Positions 1 to 7,420 of a stretch of 20,221 nt of DNA are shown in pieces. How positions within the stretch are numbered: the first letter of the stretch is position 1; each line of letters begins with the position of its first letter. Where the stretch lies: positions 1 to 20,221 of the forward strand of contig CAMDVP010000023.1 in NCBI GenBank assembly GCA_945877525.1, written 5' to 3'. The stretch comes from an uncultured Clostridia bacterium (GTDB lineage: Bacteria > Bacillota > Clostridia > Christensenellales > Aristaeellaceae). The notes beneath the pieces are model-generated. The model was not told the origin of the DNA. It saw nothing but the letters and a program-made list of their open reading frames with translations, and did not search any database. Position numbers and translations under genes: made by a program.

Positions 1-207
1 ATAAGTGCTGCCCACCTGTGTGGCGGCCATAAACATCACCGCGTGCGTCATGTCCATTGTCAGGGCAAAGGTGGCCATCAGGGCTGCGGTAGTGGTAGAT
101 GAAATCCCAGGCAGCGCGCCACCTACAATACCGATAGCTACACCGGCCATCAGCAGCAGGATAATGTCTGGTGAGAGGGATTCGGCAATCTTCTGCAAAA
201 TTTCCAT
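1..207 (-). CDS. tctA: Tripartite tricarboxylate transporter large permease TctA, N-terminal part (cut by window edge)
   Basis: Only the first 69 codons are present; the gene continues past base 1. The product is the large membrane subunit of a tripartite tricarboxylate transporter (TTT), which carries the substrate through the membrane using an ion gradient. The visible part has a hydrophobic first helix followed by a glycine-rich stretch, GIVGGALPGISSTTTAAL, which matches the conserved N-terminal TctA signature (G-x-x-x-G-x-x-P-G). The start at 207 is set by a strong ribosome binding site (AAGGAGGGAGG) on the minus strand. It lies 16 bases after the small subunit gene and follows the receptor gene, which is the usual C-B-A order. 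The family call is confident; the substrate is unknown. Confidence 0.88.
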   Translation of the reverse strand, partial: MEILQKIAESLSPDIILLLMAGVAIGIVGGALPGISSTTTAALMATFALTMDMTHAVMFMAATQVGSTY

Positions 208-223
208 GGACTTTCCTCCCTCC

Positions 224-703
224 TTAACGCAGACGCATGCCGAAGGCTACGGCAAAAATCACATACAGAGCACCTGTCACCGCCAGGGCGATGATTACAG
301 CCCAATAGGGCTTGATACGACGCACATAGCCAAGGGTAATGCCAAGCACCAGCAGAAAACTACTGAGATAAAATCCCAGATAACGAATGCCCAGCAGGAT
401 ATATACCGCCACGATGGCAATAGCCAGCATGGTTTGCCGAACTGCCTTGTCCGACATGGCCGCCAGAAAGGAACCCTTGATTTTCGCGGGTGTGGGGCGG
501 CCCTTCTTCATCAGGCTTTGAGTAATTCCGGCAAATGAGAGCAAAAACATACAGCCCTCAGTAATGAAGGGTAACAGGCGGGGACTTTCCATGATGGAGG
601 CGCCGCGCTGCTTAATCTGGAAGGTAAGCGCAAACAGCACGATGGTCACCGCCATCAGCACCGAATAAATGAGGACGTCCTTATCCTCCTTGGTCAGGCG
701 CAT
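224..703 (-). CDS. tctB: Tripartite tricarboxylate transporter small subunit TctB
   Basis: 159 residues, the normal size for TctB, the small four-helix membrane subunit that pairs with TctA. Hydrophobic segments are visible at about residues 11-27, 44-60, 90-108 and 112-150 (the last stretch holding two helices). Sequence identity within this family is low, so the call rests on size, topology and position between receptor and TctA genes. The ribosome binding site AAAGGAGG lies just upstream of the ATG at 703. A strong hairpin separates this gene from the receptor gene upstream (see 738-772). Confidence 0.85.
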   Translation of the reverse strand: MRLTKEDKDVLIYSVLMAVTIVLFALTFQIKQRGASIMESPRLLPFITEGCMFLLSFAGITQSLMKKGRPTPAKIKGSFLAAMSDKAVRQTMLAIAIVAVYILLGIRYLGFYLSSFLLVLGITLGYVRRIKPYWAVIIALAVTGALYVIFAVAFGMRLR

Positions 704-737
704 GGGCTATCCTCCTTTCAAAAAGGTGATGGAATGG

Positions 738-772
738 AATTTGCGAAAGGCCTTTCCGGCCTTCCGCAAATT
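738..772 (-). terminator. Intercistronic hairpin between receptor and permease genes
   Basis: Inverted repeat with 15-base arms (738-752 and 758-772), one mismatch and a 5-base loop. It lies between the stop of the receptor gene and the ribosome binding site of tctB. On the minus strand a short T run appears only about 12 bases later, so full termination is not certain. Partial termination or protection of the upstream mRNA is a common arrangement where a binding protein must outnumber its permease; that role is inferred here. Confidence 0.6.
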
Positions 773-799
773 GGATGGAACGACATAGGAACCGCCGGC

Positions 800-1828
800 T
801 TACTCCTCCCAGCGCAGCACGCCCACATCCTCGGGGTTACGAGTGCCATCGCCCAGGTCATACAGCAGATAGGAGCTGATCCGGCTGGTCATTTCAAAGA
901 TGCGCTGTGCTTCCTCGCCATAGGCCACATCTTCAAAGTTGATATTATTGTTGGCCAGCAGGGTCTTGAATTCTTCCGTACCGATCACATACTGGAACGC
1001 CTCGGTTAGCTTGGCCTTGATCGGTTCGGGAGTCTGGTTGGAAACCGCAAAACCGCGCCAGCCGCCAATCACATCGGCCGTGTCCGCCATCTCGGGCACA
1101 AAGTCGGTGATGGGGGGCATGAGGCCGAACTCCTTGTCCTCATAAGACACCGTGCTGAACACGCAAAGCATTTTGCACAGGCCCTGACGCATATACTCAC
1201 CGGCATTGATGGCATCAATGGCGCTCCAATCCACCTCGCCCTGTGCAACGGCCAGAGCAGTCTTGTTGCCGCTGTCATAGGGCACAAAGGTTACCATGTC
1301 CGAGCAGCCCAGCTTGGAAACCAGCTCGGCAGCAGGAATATGCCACATGCTGCCCACGCCGGCAGTAGAGGCAGTGGTGTGATTGTGGGTAATATATTCA
1401 ATGAACTCTTCCATGGTGTTGATGCCCAGCTTGGCATTCACCACGATGCCGGTATTACGCACCACGAAGGGCATGGCCAGCATATCAAGCTGGAGATAGG
1501 AGTTGTCGCTGCTCTCGGTGGTGGAGAAGGCGCACATGGATGACGAGGTGCCCAGAATGGTCATGCCATCGGCAGCCTGATCCAGCACATAGTCAGTGGC
1601 AATGCCGGAGCTGGCGCCGGGCATATTTTCTACGATCACATCGCAGCCCAGGTATTCGCCGAGTGCGGGGGCAGCCGTGCGGCACATGGTGTCGATACCG
1701 CCGCCGGCGCTGAAGCCCAGGATGATGCGAATGGTCCCGTTGGGTTTCCACTCCTCATCAGCCATCGCAGGCAGAGCAAGGGAACAGACAAGCATCGCGG
1801 AGAGTAGGATTGCCAGGAACTTTTTCAT
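800..1828 (-). CDS. tctC: Tripartite tricarboxylate transporter substrate-binding protein (TctC/Bug family)
   Basis: 342 residues, close to the family norm of about 320-340. The first 23 residues form a signal peptide (MKKFLAILLSAMLV..., with a cleavage site after PAMA), so the protein is exported; there is no convincing lipobox. The mature N-terminus holds the Bug-family signature: an IRIILGFSAGGGIDTMCR strand-loop region at about residues 33-50 (usually PFxxGGxxD) and a VIVENMPGASSGIATDYV stretch at about 64-81. These form the carboxylate-binding loops in characterised members. The start is fixed by AAAAGGAGG 7 bases upstream. Receptor, small and large subunits follow in order. Bug proteins bind diverse carboxylates, so the ligand cannot be read from sequence. 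Confidence 0.93.
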   Translation of the reverse strand: MKKFLAILLSAMLVCSLALPAMADEEWKPNGTIRIILGFSAGGGIDTMCRTAAPALGEYLGCDVIVENMPGASSGIATDYVLDQAADGMTILGTSSSMCAFSTTESSDNSYLQLDMLAMPFVVRNTGIVVNAKLGINTMEEFIEYITHNHTTASTAGVGSMWHIPAAELVSKLGCSDMVTFVPYDSGNKTALAVAQGEVDWSAIDAINAGEYMRQGLCKMLCVFSTVSYEDKEFGLMPPITDFVPEMADTADVIGGWRGFAVSNQTPEPIKAKLTEAFQYVIGTEEFKTLLANNNINFEDVAYGEEAQRIFEMTSRISSYLLYDLGDGTRNPEDVGVLRWEE

Positions 1829-1865
1829 GGGGTTTGCCTCCTTTTGTGAAATGAGTAATATTTTC

Positions 1866-1890
1866 GGAAGAGAGTACGCCTCTCTTTTCC
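1866..1890. other. Small imperfect hairpin between the AEC carrier gene and tctC
   Basis: Arms AAGAGAG (1868-1874) and CTCTCTT (1880-1886), extended by GG/CC after a 2-base bulge, loop of 5. It lies in the 76-base gap before tctC. No T run follows on the minus strand, so it is not a convincing terminator. It may act as a leader or processing structure. A second short dyad, AACCATAATGGTT (1893-1905), overlaps the stop of the upstream gene. Confidence 0.3.
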
Positions 1891-1904
1891 AAAACCATAA
1901 TGGT

Positions 1905-2834
1905 TCATGCCAGGCCCAATGATTTCAGCAGGAAAATCCATCCGAAAAAGGTGAATACACACAGCAGCGATGTGAACACTACCATCAGCGCCGCAAGGTC
2001 ACCGTCGCCGCCCATCTGCTGCGCCATGGCATAGGACGCCGTGGCACAAGGCCCGCCGAACACAGCCATTAGCGCAATCAGCAGCTCATTGCGAAAGCCA
2101 AGAAGCACCGATACAGTGACCGCTACCGCGGGAAAAATCACCAGCTTGGCCAGTACGCCGAAGAACAACTGCTTCCGGTATCGCTGCACATGATTGACCC
2201 GGAAGGACGCGCCAATGACGATCAAAGCAAAGGATGTAGCTATCTTGGCAATGCTCCGGGTGGCGCTGGGCAGCGGGTCAAAATGCAGGATCCGGAAGGC
2301 AAAGGCCAGCAGCGTGCCCAGCAGAATGGGATTGCGAAGCACGCTAAGCAGAATTTGCCTGGCATTGGGATTTCCGCTGCGGAAGGTTTCCAGCGCTACC
2401 ACAGAAAGAACATTCATCAGCGGTACTGTGAAGGCTGCCAGAAGTACCGTAGGAGCCAGGCGCTCCGTGCCATACAGCGAAGTGACGATGGATATGCCAA
2501 ACACCAGAAAGTTGCTGCGGAAAATGCCTTGCACCAGCACGCCCCGCTTTGCCTGATCCCTTTCCAGGCGTGGTATCAGCACCATGAGTACAAGGAAAGC
2601 AGCAAGTGTCAAGCCTGTGGCCACGGTCACCAGGCGCCAGTTTGCGCCGGCACTGAAATCGCTGTCCATCACGTTGGCATAGAGCAGACAAGGAAAGAAT
2701 ACCTTGTAGATTAGGCCGTTCATTTCTTTGATGCCTGCGTCGCTGACCAGCCCTGCACGCCGGATGAGCATGCCTGCCGCCAGCATGGCCAGCAGAGGAT
2801 AAACCGCATCCAGGGATGCTGTCAGGTTTTCCAT
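1905..2834 (-). CDS. AEC (auxin efflux carrier) family transporter
   Basis: 309 residues, typical of bacterial AEC carriers (about 300-320). The sequence is a series of about ten hydrophobic helices in two halves. The N-terminal half carries GMLIRRAGLVSDAGIKEMNGLIYKVFFPCLLYANV, the conserved first-repeat pattern; the C-terminal half has GGPCATASYAMAQQMGGD, the second signature, with the conserved proline-rich bend. Known bacterial members include malate and other organic-acid carriers, so a role in carboxylate exchange or efflux fits the neighbouring TTT system, but the substrate is inferred. It follows the cupin gene by 27 bases. The ribosome binding site is weak, which suggests translation coupled to the gene upstream. 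Confidence 0.88.
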   Translation of the reverse strand: MENLTASLDAVYPLLAMLAAGMLIRRAGLVSDAGIKEMNGLIYKVFFPCLLYANVMDSDFSAGANWRLVTVATGLTLAAFLVLMVLIPRLERDQAKRGVLVQGIFRSNFLVFGISIVTSLYGTERLAPTVLLAAFTVPLMNVLSVVALETFRSGNPNARQILLSVLRNPILLGTLLAFAFRILHFDPLPSATRSIAKIATSFALIVIGASFRVNHVQRYRKQLFFGVLAKLVIFPAVAVTVSVLLGFRNELLIALMAVFGGPCATASYAMAQQMGGDGDLAALMVVFTSLLCVFTFFGWIFLLKSLGLA

Positions 2835-2861
2835 GAACGCTTCACAGCCCTTCTGCGCACA

Positions 2862-3227
2862 TCAGCTTTTGAACTGATCCTTGTCAGCGGGGCTCTTAAT
2901 GATGACGCAACGGCAAGGCTCGTCAAATGGGTTATAGGTGGCATGCACCACGCCGGCAGGCACATGGGCCACATAGCCGGGGTGAAGGTCAATGGAACCG
3001 GTTTCCGTTTCAGAAACAGCGTTCCCGCTGAGTACAAAGATGATTTCTTCCTGCTCTGGATGCACATGAGTGGAGTGCTGGAAGTGCGGAAGATACTCAG
3101 TAATCTTGACCAGCACATTGTCGGACTGCGCTGTGCAGAACCGCCCGACCAGTTCCTTGGTCTGTCCCCAGGCTACCTGGTGAAAGTCCAGTTCTTCAGT
3201 GTTTTGCACGGTACGATCTCTTTTCAT
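2862..3227 (-). CDS. Small cupin-domain protein
   Basis: 121 residues, a single cupin barrel. The metal-binding signature is present: H54 and H56 in HVHPEQEE, E60, and the second-motif histidine H95 in VPAGVVHAT, so a divalent metal site is likely. Stand-alone cupins act as isomerases, lyases, dioxygenases or ligand sensors, and nothing here decides between these. In this context, conversion of a sugar-acid-like or keto-acid intermediate is plausible. The start at 3227 has a good AGGAGG site 6 bases upstream. The 134 bases upstream hold a copy of the AT-rich motif seen at two other promoters, so this may be the first gene of a sub-operon with the carriers. Confidence 0.85.
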   Translation of the reverse strand: MKRDRTVQNTEELDFHQVAWGQTKELVGRFCTAQSDNVLVKITEYLPHFQHSTHVHPEQEEIIFVLSGNAVSETETGSIDLHPGYVAHVPAGVVHATYNPFDEPCRCVIIKSPADKDQFKS

Positions 3228-3302
3228 GGATGTTTCCTCCTGTATATTGATTGATCATGGGCTCTTTCTTGCTGGAAGGGCTTGGCATCAAGCTCATTTT
3301 TG

Positions 3303-3330
3303 CCAAACAAATATATTTGATATTTTTGTG
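3303..3330 (-). promoter_or_regulatory. Candidate operator (shared TATCAAATAT motif) upstream of the cupin/transport genes
   Basis: On the minus strand this reads AATATCAAATATATTTG and includes a perfect 12-base palindrome, CAAATATATTTG (3308-3319). The core ATATCAAATATATT is also found inside the promoter of the flavoprotein gene, and ATATCAAATAT occurs upstream of the enoate-reductase-like gene. A TATATT inside the palindrome could be a -10 element, but no good -35 was found. A dyad TTGGCA/TGCCAA lies just downstream (about 3284-3304). Confidence 0.5.
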
Positions 3331-3361
3331 AGCAAAAGAGGAACCCTTCCCTGTATGCAGC

Positions 3362-4129
3362 TTACAGCCTCTGGATGTGGAAACCGCCGTCCAGGTCAAT
3401 GTAGTTGCCCGTGGAATAGATAAACTTATCGCTGACAAACGCGCTGACGGCACCCGCGATATCCTCCGGCTGACCCCAGCGTGCAATGGGGAACGCGCCC
3501 TTTTCGATCAAGTCGGAGTATTTCTGATGCACCACACGCGTCATATCCGTCTCGATGACACCTGGGCGAATCTCATACACCTGAATATCACTGGCGGCCA
3601 GCCGGTCTGCAAAGAGCTTGGTAATCATGGCGACACCGGCCTTAGAGATGCAGTATTCCCCGCGGCTGACAGAGGACACGGTAACGGAGCTGGAGGAAAT
3701 ATTAACGATCACGCCACGGCGGCGACCCTTGACTTCCTGCGTGAGCATCTGCCTGGCCACAAGCTGTGTCATGAACATGGTGCCCTTGGTGTTGATGCCA
3801 ACTACCCGGTCAAAACTTTCCTCGGTCATTTCCAGAATATCGTTGCGCACCTTGGGTGCCACGCCGGCGTTGTTGACCAGCACATCAATATCGCCATATT
3901 TCTCTACCACGGCGCTGACAAAGCTTTCCCGATCCTCCTTGCAGGCAATACTACCCTGCTGGTAGTACCATTCCACGCCGTCGCGAGTCAGCGCATCAAA
4001 ATGCTCCTGATAGTCCTGCAGGCTGTTGACGTCCAGAACGGCGATGCGATAGCCCTTCGAACCAAGCTGCTTCACAATCCCGTAGCCGATGCCCCGGCTT
4101 CCGCCCGTTACAATCGCTGTCTTCTTCAT
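3362..4129 (-). CDS. Short-chain dehydrogenase/reductase (SDR)
   Basis: 255 residues, a classical SDR that oxidises an alcohol or reduces a ketone using a nicotinamide cofactor. The cofactor motif TGGSRGIG is at 8-15, D33 at the end of the second strand favours NAD(H), NNAG is at 86-89, and N113, S146, Y159 and K163 form the catalytic tetrad (YCISK). The C-terminal RPGVIETDM region, which closes over the cofactor, is intact. It resembles FabG, sorbitol or gluconate type reductases, but location in a catabolic cluster argues against fatty acid synthesis. A GGAGG site precedes the ATG. The gap to the upstream cupin is 25 bases, so they are co-transcribed. Confidence 0.93.
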   Translation of the reverse strand: MKKTAIVTGGSRGIGYGIVKQLGSKGYRIAVLDVNSLQDYQEHFDALTRDGVEWYYQQGSIACKEDRESFVSAVVEKYGDIDVLVNNAGVAPKVRNDILEMTEESFDRVVGINTKGTMFMTQLVARQMLTQEVKGRRRGVIVNISSSSVTVSSVSRGEYCISKAGVAMITKLFADRLAASDIQVYEIRPGVIETDMTRVVHQKYSDLIEKGAFPIARWGQPEDIAGAVSAFVSDKFIYSTGNYIDLDGGFHIQRL

Positions 4130-4154
4130 GTCTGTTTCCTCCTTCTCGATTTGC

Positions 4155-4532
4155 TTATTTCAGCTCGCCGCTTTGCTCCTGTGCCCAGTGATCCACCACC
4201 ATCTTAGGGGCATATACGAACATCATATGCAGATCCCCATCACCTGTGTTGCGCAGAGAGTGGCTTTTTCCGGATTCCATGTATACCAGTTCTCCCTTGG
4301 AAATAGGCTGGCTTTCTCCATCCACGGTCATCACACCCTGGCCTTCCAGGATGGTATAACTCTCCACTGTCACATGCTCATGCTCAGGGATATAGCCGCC
4401 GGGATAGATGACCACATAGCCCTGGCAGAAATGTTCGCCATTAATGGCGCCATTCTCGCCAAGCAGCACGCGTGTTCTGCGGCCCGCAGGAAATTCGGTT
4501 CCTTCCACATCCATGATTTTGATTTTATTCAT
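4155..4532 (-). CDS. Cupin-domain protein overlapping the flavoprotein gene
   Basis: 125 residues, a single cupin barrel. Motif one reads HEHVTVE (H51, H53, E57) and motif two supplies H91 (SGKSHSLRN), so all four usual metal ligands are present. The start codon overlaps the stop of the flavoprotein gene as ATGA (4529-4532), and the site GGAGGGAGC sits 5 bases upstream; a longer in-frame start at 4568 has no such support. The coupling implies that cupin and flavoprotein are made together, perhaps acting on successive or the same intermediates. The specific reaction cannot be told from the sequence. Confidence 0.87.
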   Translation of the reverse strand: MNKIKIMDVEGTEFPAGRRTRVLLGENGAINGEHFCQGYVVIYPGGYIPEHEHVTVESYTILEGQGVMTVDGESQPISKGELVYMESGKSHSLRNTGDGDLHMMFVYAPKMVVDHWAQEQSGELK

Positions 4533-6478
4533 GAGTTGCTCCCTCCGTAAATCTTGTGCTCGCGCCAATCGCGCCAGATATTCTCAAACCACAGCTTTTC
4601 CTCCGGGATGGGCCGTACAGGGCGCCAGGAACACTCGACCCTTCCGCTCTTCCAAAGCACCTCCTGTACAAGCCCGGCATGGGCGTCCGCATCCAGCTGG
4701 TAGCGGAAACGCTCGTCCAGTCCGGGAAGGGGCAGGCTTCCCTCGGGATCGCTGATCAGGTAAGAGCCACGGCTTTTTCCACCCTGGTCGATGTAGTCCA
4801 CAATGGCGCTTAGATACATGCGCTGGCTGAGAAGCAGATCGCGCAAGCGATACCACGCAGGGAGTTCTGCTGCCGAGGCTATGCGACCGCCAAGCAGGCG
4901 CAGTTCCTGCTGCTCCAGTTCTGCCAGCGCTGTTTGTGCCCCTGCCCGGGAACGAATATGCGCGCCATACAGCGACATCCGTCGGCCCAGCTCGTGGCGT
5001 TCCCTGTTCAGTTCCAGCAGAGCTCCATCACTATCAAGCGCCCGTTCGCCCAAGGCCACGCAGGCGTCGATTTGCCTGCTGAAGCGTGCCATAAGCTGTT
5101 CCTGATCCAAGGGGTCATCCTGATACATGTGGGAAATATATTCTGCTGCCCGCATGCTGCCCACCTGGCCTGAATTCAGAGCACTGCCGCCCGGACGGTA
5201 CACACCATGGCTTCCGTTGACCTCGCCCACAGGGAAGAAATGACGCAAGTTGCTTTCCCACCACAGGTTGCCGGAAAGCCCGCCGTTGTTGTGCTGGGCG
5301 CAAACTGCGATTTCCAAAGGTTCGCGGGTCAGATCAATGCCGTGATCGGCATACAGACTGATCGCATCGGGGTTCATGTGCTGAAGCCGCAGGATGGGAG
5401 CCGATTGCACCGCGCCGGAATTTTGCAGGTATTCCAGCGCCTCACCCTGTACATGGGACAGTCCGCCATCCTCCATACAGCCGGGATTTTTGCGGAAGTC
5501 AAGCCATACGCGGCGGCCGCGCAGCATGGTTTCCTGATACACAAGGATGTCAATCAGAGAAGAGCCATGATCCTTCACCTTCCGGGGGTCGAAGGGCCAC
5601 TGATACCCCTTGAGGAACATGGCGCTAAGCATCTGCTCGGGATTGTCGAAATAGTCGTCCAGAAACTCACGCTCATCCCCGCCATCGGCGTCCGTGCTCA
5701 CATATCGGGGCAGAACCTGCTGGAAAGTACCGGACAGGTTCCAGCGGAACTTGACAGAGGCGATGCCATACTGGGATTCAGTCAGGTTTTTGCCCAGCGC
5801 TCCGGCACGAAATGCCGGGCCGCATCCGCCGGTCTGGCTTGGCGGATAGACCGAGGCCTCATACAGGCCAGCTTCACCGCCGGTAGCGTATACAAGGTTT
5901 TCAGTTGAAAATACAGCGTATTCTCCCGCCTTGCCACGGTGCAGCGCAATCAAGCCATACACGCGATCCCCATCGGCCAAAAGCTCAACCACCTGATACT
6001 GGTCATATACCTTAATTCCCAGGGCTGTTGCTTCCTTCTCAAGCATCTCCGTCATATAGCGGGAGGTAAGGGGGCCGGCGGATGTTCCACGCTGGACAGG
6101 ATCGTGGTCTGTTTTATAGCCCACATATTCACCATAGGTGCTGCAGGGAAACGGCACACCAATATCGACCAAGTGGAAAAAGGCTCGCAGACTGCCCGCG
6201 GCCTCCGCCAGTGCCAGGTCACCATCCATGGCGCCGCCGGAGCTCAGATTCCTGGCCATGCCCACAATGCTGTCTGATAAATCCCCGGCCGTCGTGACCT
6301 TATAATAGGTTTGCTTGTCAGAGCCGGTATTCCGGCTGGTGCCCATCTTCATCCCCTCGGTCAGCACCGCCACATCACACACGCCCTGCTTTTTCAGCGA
6401 TACAGCCGCATTCAGCCCTGCGGCGCCGCTACCCACTACAAGCGCCTGTACAGCCATAAACTGAAGCGTACAACTCAT
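4529..6478 (-). CDS. FAD-dependent oxidoreductase of the fumarate reductase/succinate dehydrogenase flavoprotein family
   Basis: 649 residues. An N-terminal FAD-binding fold starts with VVGSGAAGLNAA (GSGAAG at 16-21), followed by an acidic residue ending the second strand and the GTSRNTG region. A second FAD contact, PVGEVNGSHGVYRPGGSALNSGQVGS, lies near residue 420-450. The C-terminal part has the helical region and the KSRGSYLISDPEG stretch, comparable to the ESRGAHxREDYP region of fumarate/APS reductase flavoproteins. There is no signal peptide, flavin-transfer domain, haem CxxCH or Fe-S motif, so it is a soluble enzyme needing an outside electron donor. Relatives reduce fumarate, urocanate, cinnamate-like or tricarballylate-type substrates; the substrate here is unknown. 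The start at 6478 follows a GGAGG site. It is first in its unit, behind a canonical promoter. Confidence 0.88.
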   Translation of the reverse strand: MSCTLQFMAVQALVVGSGAAGLNAAVSLKKQGVCDVAVLTEGMKMGTSRNTGSDKQTYYKVTTAGDLSDSIVGMARNLSSGGAMDGDLALAEAAGSLRAFFHLVDIGVPFPCSTYGEYVGYKTDHDPVQRGTSAGPLTSRYMTEMLEKEATALGIKVYDQYQVVELLADGDRVYGLIALHRGKAGEYAVFSTENLVYATGGEAGLYEASVYPPSQTGGCGPAFRAGALGKNLTESQYGIASVKFRWNLSGTFQQVLPRYVSTDADGGDEREFLDDYFDNPEQMLSAMFLKGYQWPFDPRKVKDHGSSLIDILVYQETMLRGRRVWLDFRKNPGCMEDGGLSHVQGEALEYLQNSGAVQSAPILRLQHMNPDAISLYADHGIDLTREPLEIAVCAQHNNGGLSGNLWWESNLRHFFPVGEVNGSHGVYRPGGSALNSGQVGSMRAAEYISHMYQDDPLDQEQLMARFSRQIDACVALGERALDSDGALLELNRERHELGRRMSLYGAHIRSRAGAQTALAELEQQELRLLGGRIASAAELPAWYRLRDLLLSQRMYLSAIVDYIDQGGKSRGSYLISDPEGSLPLPGLDERFRYQLDADAHAGLVQEVLWKSGRVECSWRPVRPIPEEKLWFENIWRDWREHKIYGGSNS

Positions 6479-6514
6479 CTATTCACCTCCAGGCCATCCT
6501 TTGTTGCTGGCACA

Positions 6515-6543
6515 ATAATATCACATATCAAATATATTGTCAA
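6515..6543 (-). promoter_or_regulatory. Sigma-A promoter of the flavoprotein unit with embedded operator-like motif
   Basis: On the minus strand: -35 TTGACA (6538-6543), exact 17-base spacer, -10 TATTAT (6515-6520). The spacer contains ATATTTGATAT (rc ATATCAAATAT), an imperfect 11-base dyad repeated at two other promoters in the window. A repressor bound there would block polymerase directly. The transcript would start near 6508, about 30 bases before the start codon. Confidence 0.75.
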
Positions 6544-6546
6544 TTC

Positions 6547-6583
6547 GAAAAATAAAAAATGCGCGCCCGTTTTGAGCGCGCAT
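6547..6583 (-). terminator. Intrinsic terminator of the GntR regulator gene
   Basis: Perfect 8-base arms ATGCGCGC (6559-6566) and GCGCGCAT (6576-6583), a 9-base loop, then on the minus strand a T-rich run TTTTTTATTTTTC (about 6547-6559). This is a textbook rho-independent terminator 20 bases after the regulator's stop codon, and it insulates the flavoprotein promoter just downstream. Confidence 0.9.
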
Positions 6584-6602
6584 GAAGGTTCTGCTTATGG
6601 AT

Positions 6603-7283
6603 TTATGAGTGATCCGCCTTTTTTCCGGGGCCGAACATGGTTTCCAGCGACACATCCCGCGAACGGTAGCCGTGCTCCAAAAAGGCAGTACGCGCCTCGC
6701 TGACAGAGCCGCATGCAAGCGCATCAATCAGCCTCTGATGCTCTTCCACGGCCTCCTTTGCCCGCTGGAGGCTGCGGGCACGGTTTCCCAACACCATATC
6801 CACCAACTTGCGATACTGTGCCAGCAGCTCAAAGGCGCGGGAGTTGTTGTAAAACTGCTCGATCAGTCCATGAAACTCAATGTTCAGCGCGGAGTAGTTG
6901 GCCTTGACCTGCTTTTCGGTTTTCAAATTGCGGATGCGGTCGTTGGCAGCAATAAGGCATTCATGCAGCTCAGGCGTCCAGTTCCGGATGCAGCTTTCAA
7001 TGCTCAACACTTCCAGGGCTGTCATAATATCATAGATATTTTCAAAAAACAGCCGGTCAATGGGGCGAATCACCGCCCCCTTGTAGGGGATTAGCTCCAA
7101 GAGGTTTTCCCCTGCCAGGGCATTAAACGCCTCTCGCACCGGCAGGGGCGAGGTGTTGTAGCGCTGCGCAATATTCTGAATGGTAATATGACTGCCGGAA
7201 GGCAGCACATTCTGGAGAATCTCCGCCCGTAGCGTTTCTGTTACTTGCTGCGCAAGCGTTTTTTTCTGGATGTTTTGCTCCAT
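6603..7283 (-). CDS. GntR-family transcriptional regulator, FadR/FCD subfamily
   Basis: 226 residues from the ATG at 7283. Residues 7-75 form the winged helix-turn-helix (TLAQQVTETLRAEILQNVL..., recognition region YNTSPLPVREAFNAL), and the rest is an all-helical FCD ligand-binding domain with likely metal ligands N134, H138, H182 and H204. FCD regulators usually sense organic acids or sugar acids and repress neighbouring catabolic genes. The start was chosen because the -10 box lies at 7318-7323, so the in-frame ATG at 7310 would fall at the transcript start, and because a GGGGG run precedes 7283. The gene sits between the two catabolic units, so it is the natural candidate for their control. 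Confidence 0.92.
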   Translation of the reverse strand: MEQNIQKKTLAQQVTETLRAEILQNVLPSGSHITIQNIAQRYNTSPLPVREAFNALAGENLLELIPYKGAVIRPIDRLFFENIYDIMTALEVLSIESCIRNWTPELHECLIAANDRIRNLKTEKQVKANYSALNIEFHGLIEQFYNNSRAFELLAQYRKLVDMVLGNRARSLQRAKEAVEEHQRLIDALACGSVSEARTAFLEHGYRSRDVSLETMFGPGKKADHS

Positions 7284-7317
7284 TATGCTGCCCCCATTAA
7301 TACTTTCCATCTTGATA

Positions 7318-7357
7318 ATTATACCAACATCGACATAGAGATGCAAGTGGTACCACT
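7318..7357 (-). promoter_or_regulatory. Promoter and palindromic operator of the GntR gene
   Basis: Minus strand: -35 TTGCAT (7341-7346), 17-base spacer, perfect -10 TATAAT (7318-7323). Abutting the -35 is a perfect 12-base palindrome, AGTGGTACCACT (7346-7357). Its TGGT/ACCA halves resemble sites bound by FadR-subfamily GntR proteins (TGGT-Nx-ACCA), which suggests autoregulation. The promoter is seen directly; the regulator binding it is an inference. Confidence 0.7.
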
Positions 7358-7377
7358 CAAATAATTACGACAAAGTA

Positions 7378-7407
7378 CAGGGAAGCGGGGCATTTCCCGC
7401 CTCCCTG
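7378..7407 (-). terminator. Hairpin terminator after the TRAP permease gene
   Basis: Arms 7378-7389 and 7396-7407, 12 bases each with a single A/C mismatch, GC-rich, 6-base loop. It lies 13 bases beyond the permease stop codon on the minus strand and just before the GntR promoter. The following tail (TACTTTG) is only weakly T-rich, so efficiency is uncertain, but position supports an end of transcription unit. Confidence 0.65.
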
Positions 7408-7420
7408 CAGGCATGACGAT

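Noticed and set aside
4533..4568. Longer start for the cupin next to the flavoprotein
   Set aside because: No ribosome binding site at 4568, while the ATGA overlap and GGAGGGAGC site support 4532.
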